Assembly: GCF_963677725.1 (NCBI RefSeq)
Contig: NZ_OY782507.1
Location: 2,046,001 to 2,110,000 of the forward strand
Reading direction: 5' to 3'
Length of the DNA stretch: 64,000 bases
Source of the DNA: an uncultured Cohaesibacter sp.
GTDB taxonomy: Bacteria > Pseudomonadota > Alphaproteobacteria > Rhizobiales > Cohaesibacteraceae
Made by a program: the position numbers and the translations under genes. Shown here in pieces: positions 16,858-26,121 of the stretch. The number at the start of each line of letters is the position of its first letter. Position 1 is the stretch's first letter. The notes under the pieces were generated by a model that had not been told where the DNA came from, ran no database searches, and saw only the letters and a program-made list of their open reading frames with translations.

Positions 16858-18444
16858 ATGGAACCTATTTATGACGATCTGTTCGTCAACCTTTCGCGCT
16901 GGCAGTTTGCCGCCACTGCGCTTTACCACTTCCTGTTTGTGCCCCTCACTCTGGGCCTGACATGGATTCTCGTGATCATGGAGTCGGTCTATGTAATGAC
17001 CGGCAAAGAGGTCTATCGGGATATGACCAAATTCTGGGGCAAGTTGTTCGGTATCAACTTTGCACTGGGTGTGACCACCGGCCTGACGATGGAATTTCAG
17101 TTCGGCACCAACTGGTCCTACTATTCACACTATGTCGGCGACGTGTTCGGCGCGCCGTTGGCGATCGAAGGCTTGATGGCCTTCTTCCTTGAATCGACCT
17201 TTGTCGGCCTGTTCTTCCTTGGCTGGGACAAGCTTTCCAAGCGCCAGCATCTGGCGGTGACCTTCCTTACCGCTCTTGGCTCGAACCTGTCGGCCTTGTG
17301 GATTCTGGTTGCCAATGGCTGGATGCAAAATCCGGCAGGCTCTGAATTCTCCGCCGAAACCATGCGCATGGAAATGACCAACTTCGCTGAAGTTGTTTTC
17401 AACCCTGTCGCACAGGTGAAATTCGTGCATACGGTTGCCGCGGGTTATGTCACGGCCTCGATGTTCGTGATCGGTATTTCCGCGTGGTATATCCTCAAGG
17501 GCCGCGATCTGGCCTTTGCCAAACGGTCCTTCTCGGTTGCTGCGGGCTTCGGTCTTGCTGCGTCGCTGTCGGTCATTGTTTTGGGCGACGAGTCCGGTTA
17601 CGAGCTGGGCGATGTGCAAAAGGTAAAACTGGCGACCATCGAAGCGGAATATCATACTGAAAAAGCACCAGCCTCCTTCAATGTCGTCGGTATCCCGAAC
17701 GACAAGGAAATGCGGGTTGATTATGCGCTTCAGATCCCGTGGGCCATGGGCCTGATTGCCACGCGCTCGATCGATAAAGAGGTCACGGGCATCATCGATC
17801 TGAAAAAGCAGCATGAGGTGCGAATCCGCTCTGGCATGATCGCTTATGACTATCTGACCAAGCTTCGCGCTGGCGACAAGTCAGAAGAGACCATAGCGCA
17901 GTTCAATGAACACAAGAGCGATCTTGGCTATGGCTTGCTGCTCAAGCGCTATACAGACAATCCGATGGAAGCAAGCGAGGACATGATCAAGGCAGCGGTT
18001 GATGATTCGATCCCTTCCGTGCCCTATCTCTTCTGGAGTTTCCGCATCATGGTCGGCTTCGGCTTTTTGATGCTGTTCCTGTTCGGCCTGTCTTTCTATT
18101 ACAATGCCAAACGGGTCGTCGAGGAAAAGCGGTGGCTGTTGCGCATTCTCGTCTTGTCCATCCCCGTGCCATGGCTCGCTTGTGAGCTTGGCTGGTTCGT
18201 GGCCGAATATGGTCGCCAGCCATGGGCAATCGGTGAGGTTCTGCCAACCTTCCTTGCCGCTTCCAGCCTGACGATCAGCGATCTGATCTTCTCGCTTGTC
18301 GGTTTCCTCACCTTCTACACCTTCCTGCTGGTCATCGAAATGTGGCTGATGGTGAAATTCGCACGTCTGGGGCCGAGCGCCCTGCATACGGGCCGCTATT
18401 ACCATGAGCAACATGACCACTCCCCTCTGGCACCTGCCGAATGA
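16858..18444 (+). CDS. cydA: Cytochrome bd ubiquinol oxidase subunit I
   Basis: A 528-residue polytopic membrane protein close in length to E. coli CydA. It has the N-terminal [19 protein letters not shown] segment (His24, heme ligand), the conserved Glu-rich [10 protein letters not shown] helix of the heme b595/d site, [12 protein letters not shown] (His ligand of heme b558), FRIMVGFG (Met ligand) and the GRQPW motif near the C-terminal helices. CydA carries all three hemes and the quinol site and reduces oxygen to water with high affinity without pumping protons. It is followed 24 bp later by cydB and then cydX, a standard arrangement. It sits beside PFOR and Kor modules, fitting a low-oxygen respiratory role. 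An FNR-like box lies upstream. Confidence 0.97.
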   Translation: MEPIYDDLFVNLSRWQFAATALYHFLFVPLTLGLTWILVIMESVYVMTGKEVYRDMTKFWGKLFGINFALGVTTGLTMEFQFGTNWSYYSHYVGDVFGAPLAIEGLMAFFLESTFVGLFFLGWDKLSKRQHLAVTFLTALGSNLSALWILVANGWMQNPAGSEFSAETMRMEMTNFAEVVFNPVAQVKFVHTVAAGYVTASMFVIGISAWYILKGRDLAFAKRSFSVAAGFGLAASLSVIVLGDESGYELGDVQKVKLATIEAEYHTEKAPASFNVVGIPNDKEMRVDYALQIPWAMGLIATRSIDKEVTGIIDLKKQHEVRIRSGMIAYDYLTKLRAGDKSEETIAQFNEHKSDLGYGLLLKRYTDNPMEASEDMIKAAVDDSIPSVPYLFWSFRIMVGFGFLMLFLFGLSFYYNAKRVVEEKRWLLRILVLSIPVPWLACELGWFVAEYGRQPWAIGEVLPTFLAASSLTISDLIFSLVGFLTFYTFLLVIEMWLMVKFARLGPSALHTGRYYHEQHDHSPLAPAE

Positions 18445-18468
18445 TGGGCTTTGAGAAGGACCATAGAG

Positions 18469-19626
18469 ATGCTACTTGATTATGAAGTACTGAAACTGGC
18501 CTGGTGGGCGCTCGTGGGTGTGTTGCTCATCGGGTTCGCCATCACCGATGGCATGGATATGGGGGTTGGCAATCTGTTGCCATTCCTCGGCAAGAATGAT
18601 GTGGAACGCCGCATCATCATCAATACGGTCGGACCGCACTGGGATGGCAACCAGGTCTGGTTCATCACCGCAGGCGGGGCAATCTTCGCCGCTTGGCCTG
18701 CTGTTTATGCAGCGGCTTTTTCCGGCTTTTATATGGCCATGTTGCTGGTGCTGTTTGCCCTTTTCTTCCGGCCGGTCGGTTTTGACTATCGCTCGAAGAT
18801 CGACAATCCAAAATGGCGCAATGCATGGGACTGGGGATTGTTTGCCGGTGGTTTCATCCCATCGCTGATTTTTGGTGTGGCCTTTGGCAATCTGCTGCAA
18901 GGCGTGACCTTCCATCTGGATGAATTCCTGCGGGTTACCTACGATGCCAAATTCATTTGGGCTCTGCTGCCGTTGCTCAATCCATTTGCCATTCTGGCGG
19001 GTCTTGTCTCGGTTGCGATGCTGACCGGGCATGGCTCGACATGGTTGCAAATGCGCGCAGATATGTCGATTGCCAAGCGTGCCCAGACCATGGGCGTGGT
19101 TTTCGGGGTTGCGACCAGCGCCCTGTTCGCCTTGGCCGGTCTTTGGATCTGGATTGGCAATTTCGATTATTTCGTCATTGTTAGCCAGCCACCGCATGAT
19201 GCGCTTCCCAACCCACTGGCCAAGGAAGTAGCCATGCAAGCGGGTGCCCTGTTCAATATCTATCAGGATTATCCGATTGCCATGCTGGCTCCAGCTTTGG
19301 GCATTTTCGCGCCGCTACTGATGGCTCTGATGAGCCGGATTGGCCGGGGCGGCTTTGCCTTTACCTTCAGCGCATTTGGTATGGCGGGTATCATTTCGAC
19401 CGCCGGTCTGTCGATGTTCCCCTTCATCATGCCATCGATCAGTGATCCGGTATCATCGCTGACCATCTGGGACGCACCATCCAGCCATCTCACCCTGACG
19501 GTGATGTTCTGGGCGGCAGTGATCTTCGTGCCGATCGTGCTCAGCTACACCATCTGGTGTTATGTGCGCATGTGGGGCCGGGTGACGCTGGAAGAAATCG
19601 ACGCCCGTTCGCATTCGGCTTATTAA
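18469..19626 (+). CDS. cydB: Cytochrome bd ubiquinol oxidase subunit II
   Basis: A 385-residue membrane protein with about eight to nine helices and the conserved start LLDYEVLKLAWWALVGVLL and GFAITDGMDMGVGNLLPF motif typical of CydB. The GPHWDGNQVW motif is also intact. It forms the heterodimer with CydA in the inner membrane and is structurally related to it but binds no heme. ATG 18469 was preferred over an in-frame TTG 18 bases upstream because GAAGGA lies at proper distance and homologues start here. cydX follows after 25 bp. Confidence 0.96.
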   Translation: MLLDYEVLKLAWWALVGVLLIGFAITDGMDMGVGNLLPFLGKNDVERRIIINTVGPHWDGNQVWFITAGGAIFAAWPAVYAAAFSGFYMAMLLVLFALFFRPVGFDYRSKIDNPKWRNAWDWGLFAGGFIPSLIFGVAFGNLLQGVTFHLDEFLRVTYDAKFIWALLPLLNPFAILAGLVSVAMLTGHGSTWLQMRADMSIAKRAQTMGVVFGVATSALFALAGLWIWIGNFDYFVIVSQPPHDALPNPLAKEVAMQAGALFNIYQDYPIAMLAPALGIFAPLLMALMSRIGRGGFAFTFSAFGMAGIISTAGLSMFPFIMPSISDPVSSLTIWDAPSSHLTLTVMFWAAVIFVPIVLSYTIWCYVRMWGRVTLEEIDARSHSAY

Positions 19627-19651
19627 GCCTCTAGGATAAAGGAGACAGACT

Positions 19652-19771
19652 ATGTGGTACTTCGCCTGGATTCTGGGGCTGACAGCGGCCCTTTCCATCG
19701 GCATCATCAATGTCATGTGGTACGAAGCCCAAGACAGCTTCAATGACGAAGAAAAGGCCAAAGAGGCCTGA
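19652..19771 (+). CDS. cydX: Cytochrome bd accessory subunit CydX
   Basis: This 39-residue protein starts MWYFAWILG, the hallmark of CydX/CbdX. It has one membrane helix (about residues 4-24) and a short acidic, hydrophilic tail. CydX stabilises the heme d region of the bd oxidase. A strong GGAG lies at 19641-19644, and the gene is 25 bp after cydB. Confidence 0.93.
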   Translation: MWYFAWILGLTAALSIGIINVMWYEAQDSFNDEEKAKEA

Positions 19772-19786
19772 CCTTGCACCCAAACT

Positions 19787-19820
19787 GGCTGGTGGACATT
19801 TCTCGCCCACCGGCCTTTTT
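19787..19820 (+). terminator. Intrinsic terminator after cydX
   Basis: GGCTGGTGG (19787-19795) pairs with CCACCGGCC (19807-19815), with one G-T pair, and is followed by TTTTT. It separates cydABX from cydDC, so cydDC is expressed by read-through or from its own weak promoter in the 25 bp beyond. Confidence 0.7.
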
Positions 19821-19844
19821 CTTCACTAATGTGAGCTGCCCTTG

Positions 19845-21623
19845 ATGTCCAAAGCCAATCTCTCCCGCTATCTCAAGCGCGAAGCCAAACGGATCGAACA
19901 TCCAATCCGCTGGTCCATCGGTTTGAGCTTCATGAGCGGATTGTTGCTGATCGGCCAGATGGGAATGATTGCCAGCGTCATTTCCGATGTACTGACCAAA
20001 GCGGCGGGTCTTTCGGACGTCATCGTGCCGCTCTGCCTGTTGCCATTGCTCTTTCTGGCACGGGCTTTTCTGTCTTACAGCGCGGAGCGACTGGCACTGA
20101 ATGCGGCGATTGATCTCAAGCATGATCTGCGTGGGCGGTTGCTCAAACGACTGATTGCCAAAGGACCGATCCGCAGCCGCGAGAGCGACAGCGCAACCGG
20201 CAATCAGGTCACCATGTTGACCGAGGGAATCGAGGCGCTGGAAAGATATTTCGCCCGCTATTTGCCCGCCATGGTGATGATGGTCCTGTTGCCCGTGGCC
20301 ATTCTGGTGGTGACTTTGGTGCGCGACTGGTTGTCGGCTCTGGTGATGGTGGTGACTGCCCCGCTGATCCCGTTTTTCATGATCCTGATTGGCAAGGGCA
20401 CGGAAAAGCTTAACCAAAAGCAATGGCGCAAACTGGCGGTCCTGTCAGCGCATTTTCTTGACATGATCCAGGGGCTGACGACGCTCAAATGGTTCAACGC
20501 TTCCCGGCGTGAGGCCGCAAGCGTGTCGCGGATGGCCGATGATTATCGACGCACCACCATGAGCGTGCTGCGCGTTGCCTTTCTGTCCTCGCTGGTGCTG
20601 GAATTCTTCGCCACCATTTCCATTGCCATCATCGCGGTCTTTATCGGCTTTCGCCTGCTTTATGGGGAAATGAGTTTTTATGACGGCTTTTATGTGCTGT
20701 TGCTGGCGCCGGATTTCTATTTGCCGCTGCGCCAGATGGGCAGCCATTATCATGCCCGAATGGAAGCGGTTGGCGCAGCCGAACAATTTGTCGAGCTGAT
20801 GGAAGCAAAAGAGGAGCAAGAGCCAGCCACGGCGCCCCTCCCCGACCCCTATAAGGCGGGTCTATCGTTGGCCTTTGAGCATGTGCGGTTTACTTATGAT
20901 GATGGCTCGATTGCTCTGCGGGACGTTTCCTTTGTGCTTTCCCCCGGACAAAAGCTGGCTTTGGTCGGACCATCGGGTTCGGGCAAAAGCACAATCCTTG
21001 ATTTGCTGCTTGGGCTGATCCAGCCAACCGAAGGCCGTATTCTGGTCAATGGGGTGGATCTGTCTCATCTGCCGATGGATCTTTGGCGCCAGCAGCTTGG
21101 CTATCTACCGCAAACACCAACGCTCTTTTCCGGCTCGATTGCCGACGCGATCCGCTATGGATGTCCAGATGCGCCGATGGAAGCAATCATCGAGGCGGCA
21201 CGGCAGGCAGACAGTCATGATTTCATTTCAGCGCTGCCAGAGAGCTATGACACCCTGATGCAGGAAAAAGGTGTTGGGCTATCGGGCGGGCAAATCCAGC
21301 GCATTGCCATTGCGCGCGCCCTGTTGCGCAACGCGCCCTTGATGCTGCTTGATGAACCCTCGGCCCATCTGGACCGGGAAACAGAAGGCAAAATCACTGA
21401 GGCGCTCAGCCATTTGCTGGAAGACAGGACCGCAATCACCATCGCCCATCGCCTCGGCACCATTCGAAAGGCAGATCTCATCCTTGTGCTTGAGGGTGGG
21501 GCGGTTGTCGAAAGTGGCACCCACAGCCAGCTGATGGAGGCCAACGGCTCTTACCAACGGCTGGTCGCGGCGGGCTTTGCTGCTCACGACATTGCTCTGA
21601 CCGGGGAGGCAAATCATGGCTGA
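19845..21623 (+). CDS. cydD: Thiol reductant ABC exporter subunit CydD
   Basis: A 592-residue half-transporter: six membrane helices in residues 1-310, then an ATPase domain with Walker A (GPSGSGKST, about 380), signature LSGGQIQRIAIARAL and Walker B LMLLDEPSAHLD. With CydC it forms the inner-membrane exporter of cysteine and glutathione needed for bd oxidase assembly. ATG 19845 was chosen over the adjoining TTG; the ribosome site is weak. The stop overlaps the cydC start by 8 bp. Identity rests on the pairing with cydC and the neighbouring cydABX; the two halves are assigned by order and length. Confidence 0.93.
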   Translation: MSKANLSRYLKREAKRIEHPIRWSIGLSFMSGLLLIGQMGMIASVISDVLTKAAGLSDVIVPLCLLPLLFLARAFLSYSAERLALNAAIDLKHDLRGRLLKRLIAKGPIRSRESDSATGNQVTMLTEGIEALERYFARYLPAMVMMVLLPVAILVVTLVRDWLSALVMVVTAPLIPFFMILIGKGTEKLNQKQWRKLAVLSAHFLDMIQGLTTLKWFNASRREAASVSRMADDYRRTTMSVLRVAFLSSLVLEFFATISIAIIAVFIGFRLLYGEMSFYDGFYVLLLAPDFYLPLRQMGSHYHARMEAVGAAEQFVELMEAKEEQEPATAPLPDPYKAGLSLAFEHVRFTYDDGSIALRDVSFVLSPGQKLALVGPSGSGKSTILDLLLGLIQPTEGRILVNGVDLSHLPMDLWRQQLGYLPQTPTLFSGSIADAIRYGCPDAPMEAIIEAARQADSHDFISALPESYDTLMQEKGVGLSGGQIQRIAIARALLRNAPLMLLDEPSAHLDRETEGKITEALSHLLEDRTAITIAHRLGTIRKADLILVLEGGAVVESGTHSQLMEANGSYQRLVAAGFAAHDIALTGEANHG

Positions 21624-23301
21624 CATCCGCTTGCTGCTCTCCCTGATGCGACCATGGCTTGGCTGGATCCTGCTTGGCATCTTTCTCTCGCTCATCACCC
21701 TTATTGCCAATGTCTCCCTGATGGCGACCTCTGGCTGGTTCATTGCCTCGATGGCACTGGCGGGGCTGACCGGGATCAGCATAAATTATTTCACCCCGGC
21801 GGCGGTCATCCGCGCGATGGCCATCACCCGAACCGTGGGACGCTATGCGGAACGATTGGTGACCCATGAGGCGACGCTGCGGCTGGTGGCACATTTGCGG
21901 CGCTGGTTCTATGATCGTCTGGAGCCGCTGGCCCCGGCTGGTTTGGCCGACACCAAGAGCGGTGATATTTTCTCACGGATCGGCTCGGACATTTCGGTGC
22001 TCGAGAATTTCTATCTTCGGGTCCTTGTACCGGTGGCAGTCGCGCTGATTGCCGTGCCTTTGTTCCTTGTTTTCCTGATGTCCTATTCGCTCTGGCTTGG
22101 CCTTGTGCTGGGGTTGATTTACCTGCTGGTTGGCCTGGTTCTGCCACTTATTCTGCATCGCGCGGGCAAGAATGCAGCGCGGGCTCAGATCAGGGAAGCG
22201 GCCGCTATGCGCGCAGATCTGGTCGAAGGACAACAGGCCTTACGGGAAATGCTGGTTTATGGCCGCGATGAAGCCTATCACGCGGACATTATGGACCAGT
22301 CTGAGAGCATCGCACGGCATCAACGGGCCCTTGCCAAGCTGCAAGCCGCCTCGCAGAGCAGCATCAATCTTGCGGCCAATCTGGCTTTGCTCGCCATATT
22401 GCTGACGATCATTCCCCAGATTCAAAGCGGCCAGCTGGCCGGTCCAATTCTGCCGATGCTCTGCCTGTTTGCGCTGGCCAGCTTCGAGGTCATCCTTCCC
22501 TTGCCGCTGGCGGTGCAAAGCGCAATTGAAAGCCAGACGGCGGCAGCCCGGATTTTCGGTCTGGTCAAGGCACATCGCAAGCATATTGTGGCGTCCCGTG
22601 ACGAGCCATCCTCTTCGCATCAGCAACCGGATCACGATCACCCGGTGCTGGAATTCCTCAAGGCAGGCCTCACCTATCCCGGCCGGGAGATCCCGGCCTT
22701 TCAAGGCCTTAGCTTCAAAATTGGAAAAGGCGAACGGATCGCTCTGGTGGGGCCATCGGGCTCTGGCAAGTCGAGCGTTATCAACGCCCTGTCCGGCTTC
22801 TGGCCCTTGAGCGAGGGTGTAATTCTGGTCGATGGCACGCCGCATGACTGCCTGAGCGAAGAAGCCTTGCGAGCGCACTTCGCCGTCGCGCCGCAAAAGC
22901 CTCACATTTTCAATGCCACGATACGGGGCAATTTGCTGATTGCCAATCCAGATGCGACGGAACAAGAGATCCTCACCGTGCTGGAGCAGGTCGCACTGCG
23001 CGCCTTTGTCGAAAGCCTTCCCAAAGGACTGGACACGGCCTTGGGTGAAGCCGGGGACAGCCTGTCGGGTGGGCAGGTTCGCCGACTTGCCATTGCCCGC
23101 GCCCTCTTGTCACCTGCACCGATCCTGTTGCTTGATGAACCTGGCGAGGGACTGGATGCCGAGATGGAGACAAACATTCTTGAGACCATCATCCAGCAGG
23201 ACCCACGCACCTTGTTGCTGATCACCCATCGGCAGGCCGGGCTTCAACTGATGGATCAGATATATCGTTTTCCGGAAACACCGGATGCAGATGCTCTGTG
23301 A
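21616..23301 (+). CDS. cydC: Thiol reductant ABC exporter subunit CydC
   Basis: A 561-residue half-transporter beginning with a short tail and six membrane helices, including the SLMATSGWFIASMALAGL stretch usual for CydC. The ATPase domain has Walker A GPSGSGKSS, signature LSGGQVRRLAIARAL and Walker B ILLLDEPGEGLD. It overlaps cydD by 8 bp, and the two subunits function as a heterodimer. No clear terminator follows; a 339-bp gap leads to the nfn-kor operon. Confidence 0.93.
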   Translation: MADIRLLLSLMRPWLGWILLGIFLSLITLIANVSLMATSGWFIASMALAGLTGISINYFTPAAVIRAMAITRTVGRYAERLVTHEATLRLVAHLRRWFYDRLEPLAPAGLADTKSGDIFSRIGSDISVLENFYLRVLVPVAVALIAVPLFLVFLMSYSLWLGLVLGLIYLLVGLVLPLILHRAGKNAARAQIREAAAMRADLVEGQQALREMLVYGRDEAYHADIMDQSESIARHQRALAKLQAASQSSINLAANLALLAILLTIIPQIQSGQLAGPILPMLCLFALASFEVILPLPLAVQSAIESQTAAARIFGLVKAHRKHIVASRDEPSSSHQQPDHDHPVLEFLKAGLTYPGREIPAFQGLSFKIGKGERIALVGPSGSGKSSVINALSGFWPLSEGVILVDGTPHDCLSEEALRAHFAVAPQKPHIFNATIRGNLLIANPDATEQEILTVLEQVALRAFVESLPKGLDTALGEAGDSLSGGQVRRLAIARALLSPAPILLLDEPGEGLDAEMETNILETIIQQDPRTLLLITHRQAGLQLMDQIYRFPETPDADAL

Positions 23302-23640
23302 TCACGCCTGCCTAATACTATCGTTGTATAAGCCGCCTCTATCCACAAGGCCAAACTCCTGATTTGAGGGACTAATCACGGCAAGCTGTCTCCAAGCTGT
23401 CATTTCCTTCGTATTTCCCGCCAAAAGCTTCCCATTATTCGCGACACGCTGTCGCACATTGCATCGATTTAAATTCTCGGTGATTTGACGCCGCAAGTTG
23501 TCGATTTCATTGACACGGGTCAATGCGGCAAGACCTGTCAGGCGTAGCGTCAGATCAGTTGTTTCTGTGCCCACAGTTGATTTGCTGGACGCATTTTACT
23601 GGAGGACCGGGCGCAGGGGTGCAACATTGGGAGTGAAATA
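23302..23640 (+). promoter_or_regulatory. Promoter region of the nfn-kor operon
   Basis: This 339-bp gap contains no credible gene. Its one clear signal is the TTGAC-N4-GTCAA palindrome at 23510-23523. A GGGAG ribosome site precedes the ATG at 23641. Confidence 0.5.
23510..23523. promoter_or_regulatory. FNR/FixK-like palindrome upstream of nfnA
   Basis: TTGACACGGGTCAA is a perfect TTGAC-N4-GTCAA palindrome that fits the relaxed TTGA-N6-TCAA form of FixK/FNR sites. Its centre is about 124 bp before the nfnA start, which allows a class II promoter with a transcript start near 23558. Confidence 0.55.
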
Positions 23641-24594
23641 ATGTCCGATCGCGAACAGGAGGGCGGTCCGACGGCCGCCAACCAGTCGCAGGGCGTGGCC
23701 AGCACGGTCATGTCCCGCTTTCCGATTGTCTCAAGAACCGATTTTTCCGAGACAACCTTTCTTATAGAAATTCTGCATCCGACCATGGCCCGGGCCGCAA
23801 AGCCCGGCCAATTTGTCATTGTGATGCTGGATGAGCATGGCGAACGCATTCCGCTGACCATTGCCGATTTTGATCGTGATAAAGGTACGATCACATTGGT
23901 GGTGCAGGCCGTGGGCAAGTCGAGCCGCCAGATGCAGGCCGATTGTCAGGCGGGTGGCTCGATCTATGCCATCGTCGGCCCGATGGGTATTCCAAGCGAG
24001 ATATCCAACGCCAAACGAGTCATTTGCGTCGGCGGGGGCTTGGGCGTTGCGCCGATCTATCCGCAGGCCAGGGCCTTCAAGGAAGCCGGGGCCTATGTGA
24101 TTGGCGTCGTGGGGTTCCGCTCGGCCAACCTTATGTTCTGGGAAGAGAAATTCAAGGCGGTTTGCGACGAGTTCATCGTCTGCACCGATGATGGGTCGGC
24201 TGGCATTCAGGGCCTTGTCACCGAGGGAATCGAACAGGCAATTGCCAAGCACGGCACCATTGATGAAGTGGTGGCGATCGGGCCTCCGATCATGATGCGG
24301 GCCTGCGCGGAAACCACCCGGCCCCACAAGATCAAGACCATGGTCAGTCTCAATCCCATCATGGTGGATGGCACCGGCATGTGTGGTGGCTGCCGTGTGC
24401 GGGTCAATGCGCAAATCAAGTTTGCCTGCGTCGACGGACCCGATTTTGACGGCCATCAGGTTGATTTTGATGACCTCTTCTCGCGGCTCAACCGCTATCG
24501 CGCAGAAGAGAAGGATGCCATGGAGCGTTATTCGGACAGTTGCCGCCGCCTGATCGCGGCTGATGCGGCCACAGCCCAAGAGGGAGGCAAGTGA
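23641..24594 (+). CDS. nfnA: NfnA-like ferredoxin:NADP oxidoreductase subunit (FAD, [2Fe-2S])
   Basis: A 317-residue protein of the ferredoxin-reductase fold: FAD-binding barrel with IPLTIADFD (about residue 78), a nucleotide-binding GGGLGVAPIYPQ loop (about 132), and a [2Fe-2S] site formed by GTGMCGGC and a later FACVDGPDFDGH. Matching C-terminal halves occur in NfnA/sulfide dehydrogenase subunit A and in the fused gene at 7.9-10.7 kb. A C-terminal extension of about 30 residues follows the core. Its partner is the next gene, whose ATG begins 1 base after this stop. The pair should exchange electrons between ferredoxin and NAD(P)H. A hydrophilic leader of about 20 residues precedes the fold. 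Confidence 0.85.
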   Translation: MSDREQEGGPTAANQSQGVASTVMSRFPIVSRTDFSETTFLIEILHPTMARAAKPGQFVIVMLDEHGERIPLTIADFDRDKGTITLVVQAVGKSSRQMQADCQAGGSIYAIVGPMGIPSEISNAKRVICVGGGLGVAPIYPQARAFKEAGAYVIGVVGFRSANLMFWEEKFKAVCDEFIVCTDDGSAGIQGLVTEGIEQAIAKHGTIDEVVAIGPPIMMRACAETTRPHKIKTMVSLNPIMVDGTGMCGGCRVRVNAQIKFACVDGPDFDGHQVDFDDLFSRLNRYRAEEKDAMERYSDSCRRLIAADAATAQEGGK

Positions 24595-24595
24595 T

Positions 24596-26104
24596 ATGGT
24601 CCGCAAAACAATCAGAACCATCCCGCAAGAGCGGGCTCCCATGCCGGTTCAAGACCCGGAAATCCGTGCCACCAATTTTGACGAAGTCGCTTTGGGCTTT
24701 GATATCGAGGCAGCCAAGCTGGAAAGCGAACGCTGTTTGATGTGCCCGGAACCGGCTTGCGTGGAAGGCTGCCCGGTCAAGATCGATATTCCCGGCTTTA
24801 TCGAGAAAATCCTCAAGAAGGACTATCGCGGCGCCTATGATCACATGACCAACGCCACCATGTTGCCTGCGGTCTGTGGACGTGTCTGCCCGCAGGAAGA
24901 TCAATGCGAGGGCGTCTGCGCCGTGGGGGCTGGCACCGGGCTTGAACCGGTTGCCATTGGCCGTCTGGAACGCTTCCTTGGCGATATGGCGATCAAGGAA
25001 GGCTGGACAAAGTCAAACCATATTGAACCAGCCCCATACCGGGTCGCCATCGTTGGCTCCGGTCCGGCAGGCATGGCGTGTGCGGCTGATCTGGCCAAGG
25101 CTGGCTGCAAGGTGACGATCTATGAAGCCCTGCACAAGCCGGGCGGGGTGCTGCGCTACGGCATCCCGGAATTCCGGCTCCCCAATGATGTGGTGGATGC
25201 GGAAATCGCCAATCTGGATGCGCTCGGCGTTGAGATTGTCTGTAACACTCTTGTCGGACGGCTTTTCACCATTGAGGATATGCTCGGCGACATGGGCTTT
25301 GATACGGTCTTTATCGGCGTGGGGGCAGGCACCCCCTATTTCATGGATATTCCGGGTGAGAATCTCAATGGTGTGCTGTCGGCCAACGAATTGTTGACCC
25401 GCTGCAACCTGATGCATGCAGGGGAATTCCCCACCTATGACACGCCGCTCGGCCTTGGCCGCAAGGTGGCGGTGATTGGGTCTGGCAACACGGCCATGGA
25501 TGCGATGCGGGTTTCCAAGCGCCTTGGCGCAGAAGAAGTCAATTGCATCTATCGCCGCTCAGAAGTGGAATGCCCGGCCCGGGCAGAAGAGCTGCACCAT
25601 GCGCAGGAAGAAGGCATCAATTTCCACTGGCTGACCAACCCGGTCGAGATCCTTGGAGATGCCAATAACAATGTCCGCGGCATCCGCTGCATCCGGATGG
25701 AACTGGGCGAGCCGGACAAATCCGGTCGGCGACGGCCAGTGGCGATTGAAGGCAGCGAATTCGACTTTGAAGCGGACACGGTGGTCTATGCCATCGGCAC
25801 TTCGCCGAACCCCATCCTTGGTCAAACCTCGAAAGTCGGCCTCAACAAATGGGGCTACATCGATACCGATGACACTCTTGCCACTTCACTGGCCGGGGTC
25901 TATGCGGGCGGCGATATTGTCACTGGCGCGGCCACCGTCATTCAGGCGATGGGTGCTGGGCGCAAGGCTGCCGCCAGCATCAAGCGCTATTTGCGTATCC
26001 GTGACAGCGACGTGGTCTATGCACCCGAAGAGCACGGATTTGCCCATAGCCTGTTTGGCATTGATACGGACGAGCAGAATTTCGTCCGAATTCGTCAGAT
26101 CTGA
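24596..26104 (+). CDS. nfnB: NfnB-like NADPH-dependent flavoprotein (GltD family)
   Basis: A 502-residue protein with an N-terminal Fe-S domain whose cysteine motifs are complete (CLMCPEPACVEGCPVKI, about residue 44; CGRVCPQEDQCEGVC, about 94). An FAD site follows (IVGSGPAGMACAADL, about 148), then an NAD(P) site (VIGSGNTAMDAM, about 296) and a second FAD motif (YAGGDIVTGAATV). This is the glutamate synthase small-subunit/NfnB family. Adjacent nfnA, and no glutamate synthase large subunit here, favour NfnB. The complete cysteines contrast with the degraded ones in the fused homologue. ATG 24596 was chosen for its GGGAGG site and tight spacing to nfnA. Confidence 0.85.
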   Translation: MVRKTIRTIPQERAPMPVQDPEIRATNFDEVALGFDIEAAKLESERCLMCPEPACVEGCPVKIDIPGFIEKILKKDYRGAYDHMTNATMLPAVCGRVCPQEDQCEGVCAVGAGTGLEPVAIGRLERFLGDMAIKEGWTKSNHIEPAPYRVAIVGSGPAGMACAADLAKAGCKVTIYEALHKPGGVLRYGIPEFRLPNDVVDAEIANLDALGVEIVCNTLVGRLFTIEDMLGDMGFDTVFIGVGAGTPYFMDIPGENLNGVLSANELLTRCNLMHAGEFPTYDTPLGLGRKVAVIGSGNTAMDAMRVSKRLGAEEVNCIYRRSEVECPARAEELHHAQEEGINFHWLTNPVEILGDANNNVRGIRCIRMELGEPDKSGRRRPVAIEGSEFDFEADTVVYAIGTSPNPILGQTSKVGLNKWGYIDTDDTLATSLAGVYAGGDIVTGAATVIQAMGAGRKAAASIKRYLRIRDSDVVYAPEEHGFAHSLFGIDTDEQNFVRIRQI

Positions 26105-26121
26105 AGAGCGGAGTCCCCATT

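Noticed and set aside
23302..23574. 90-codon minus-strand open frame between cydC and nfnA
   Set aside because: It has no ribosome site or recognisable features and runs through the promoter region with the FNR-like palindrome.
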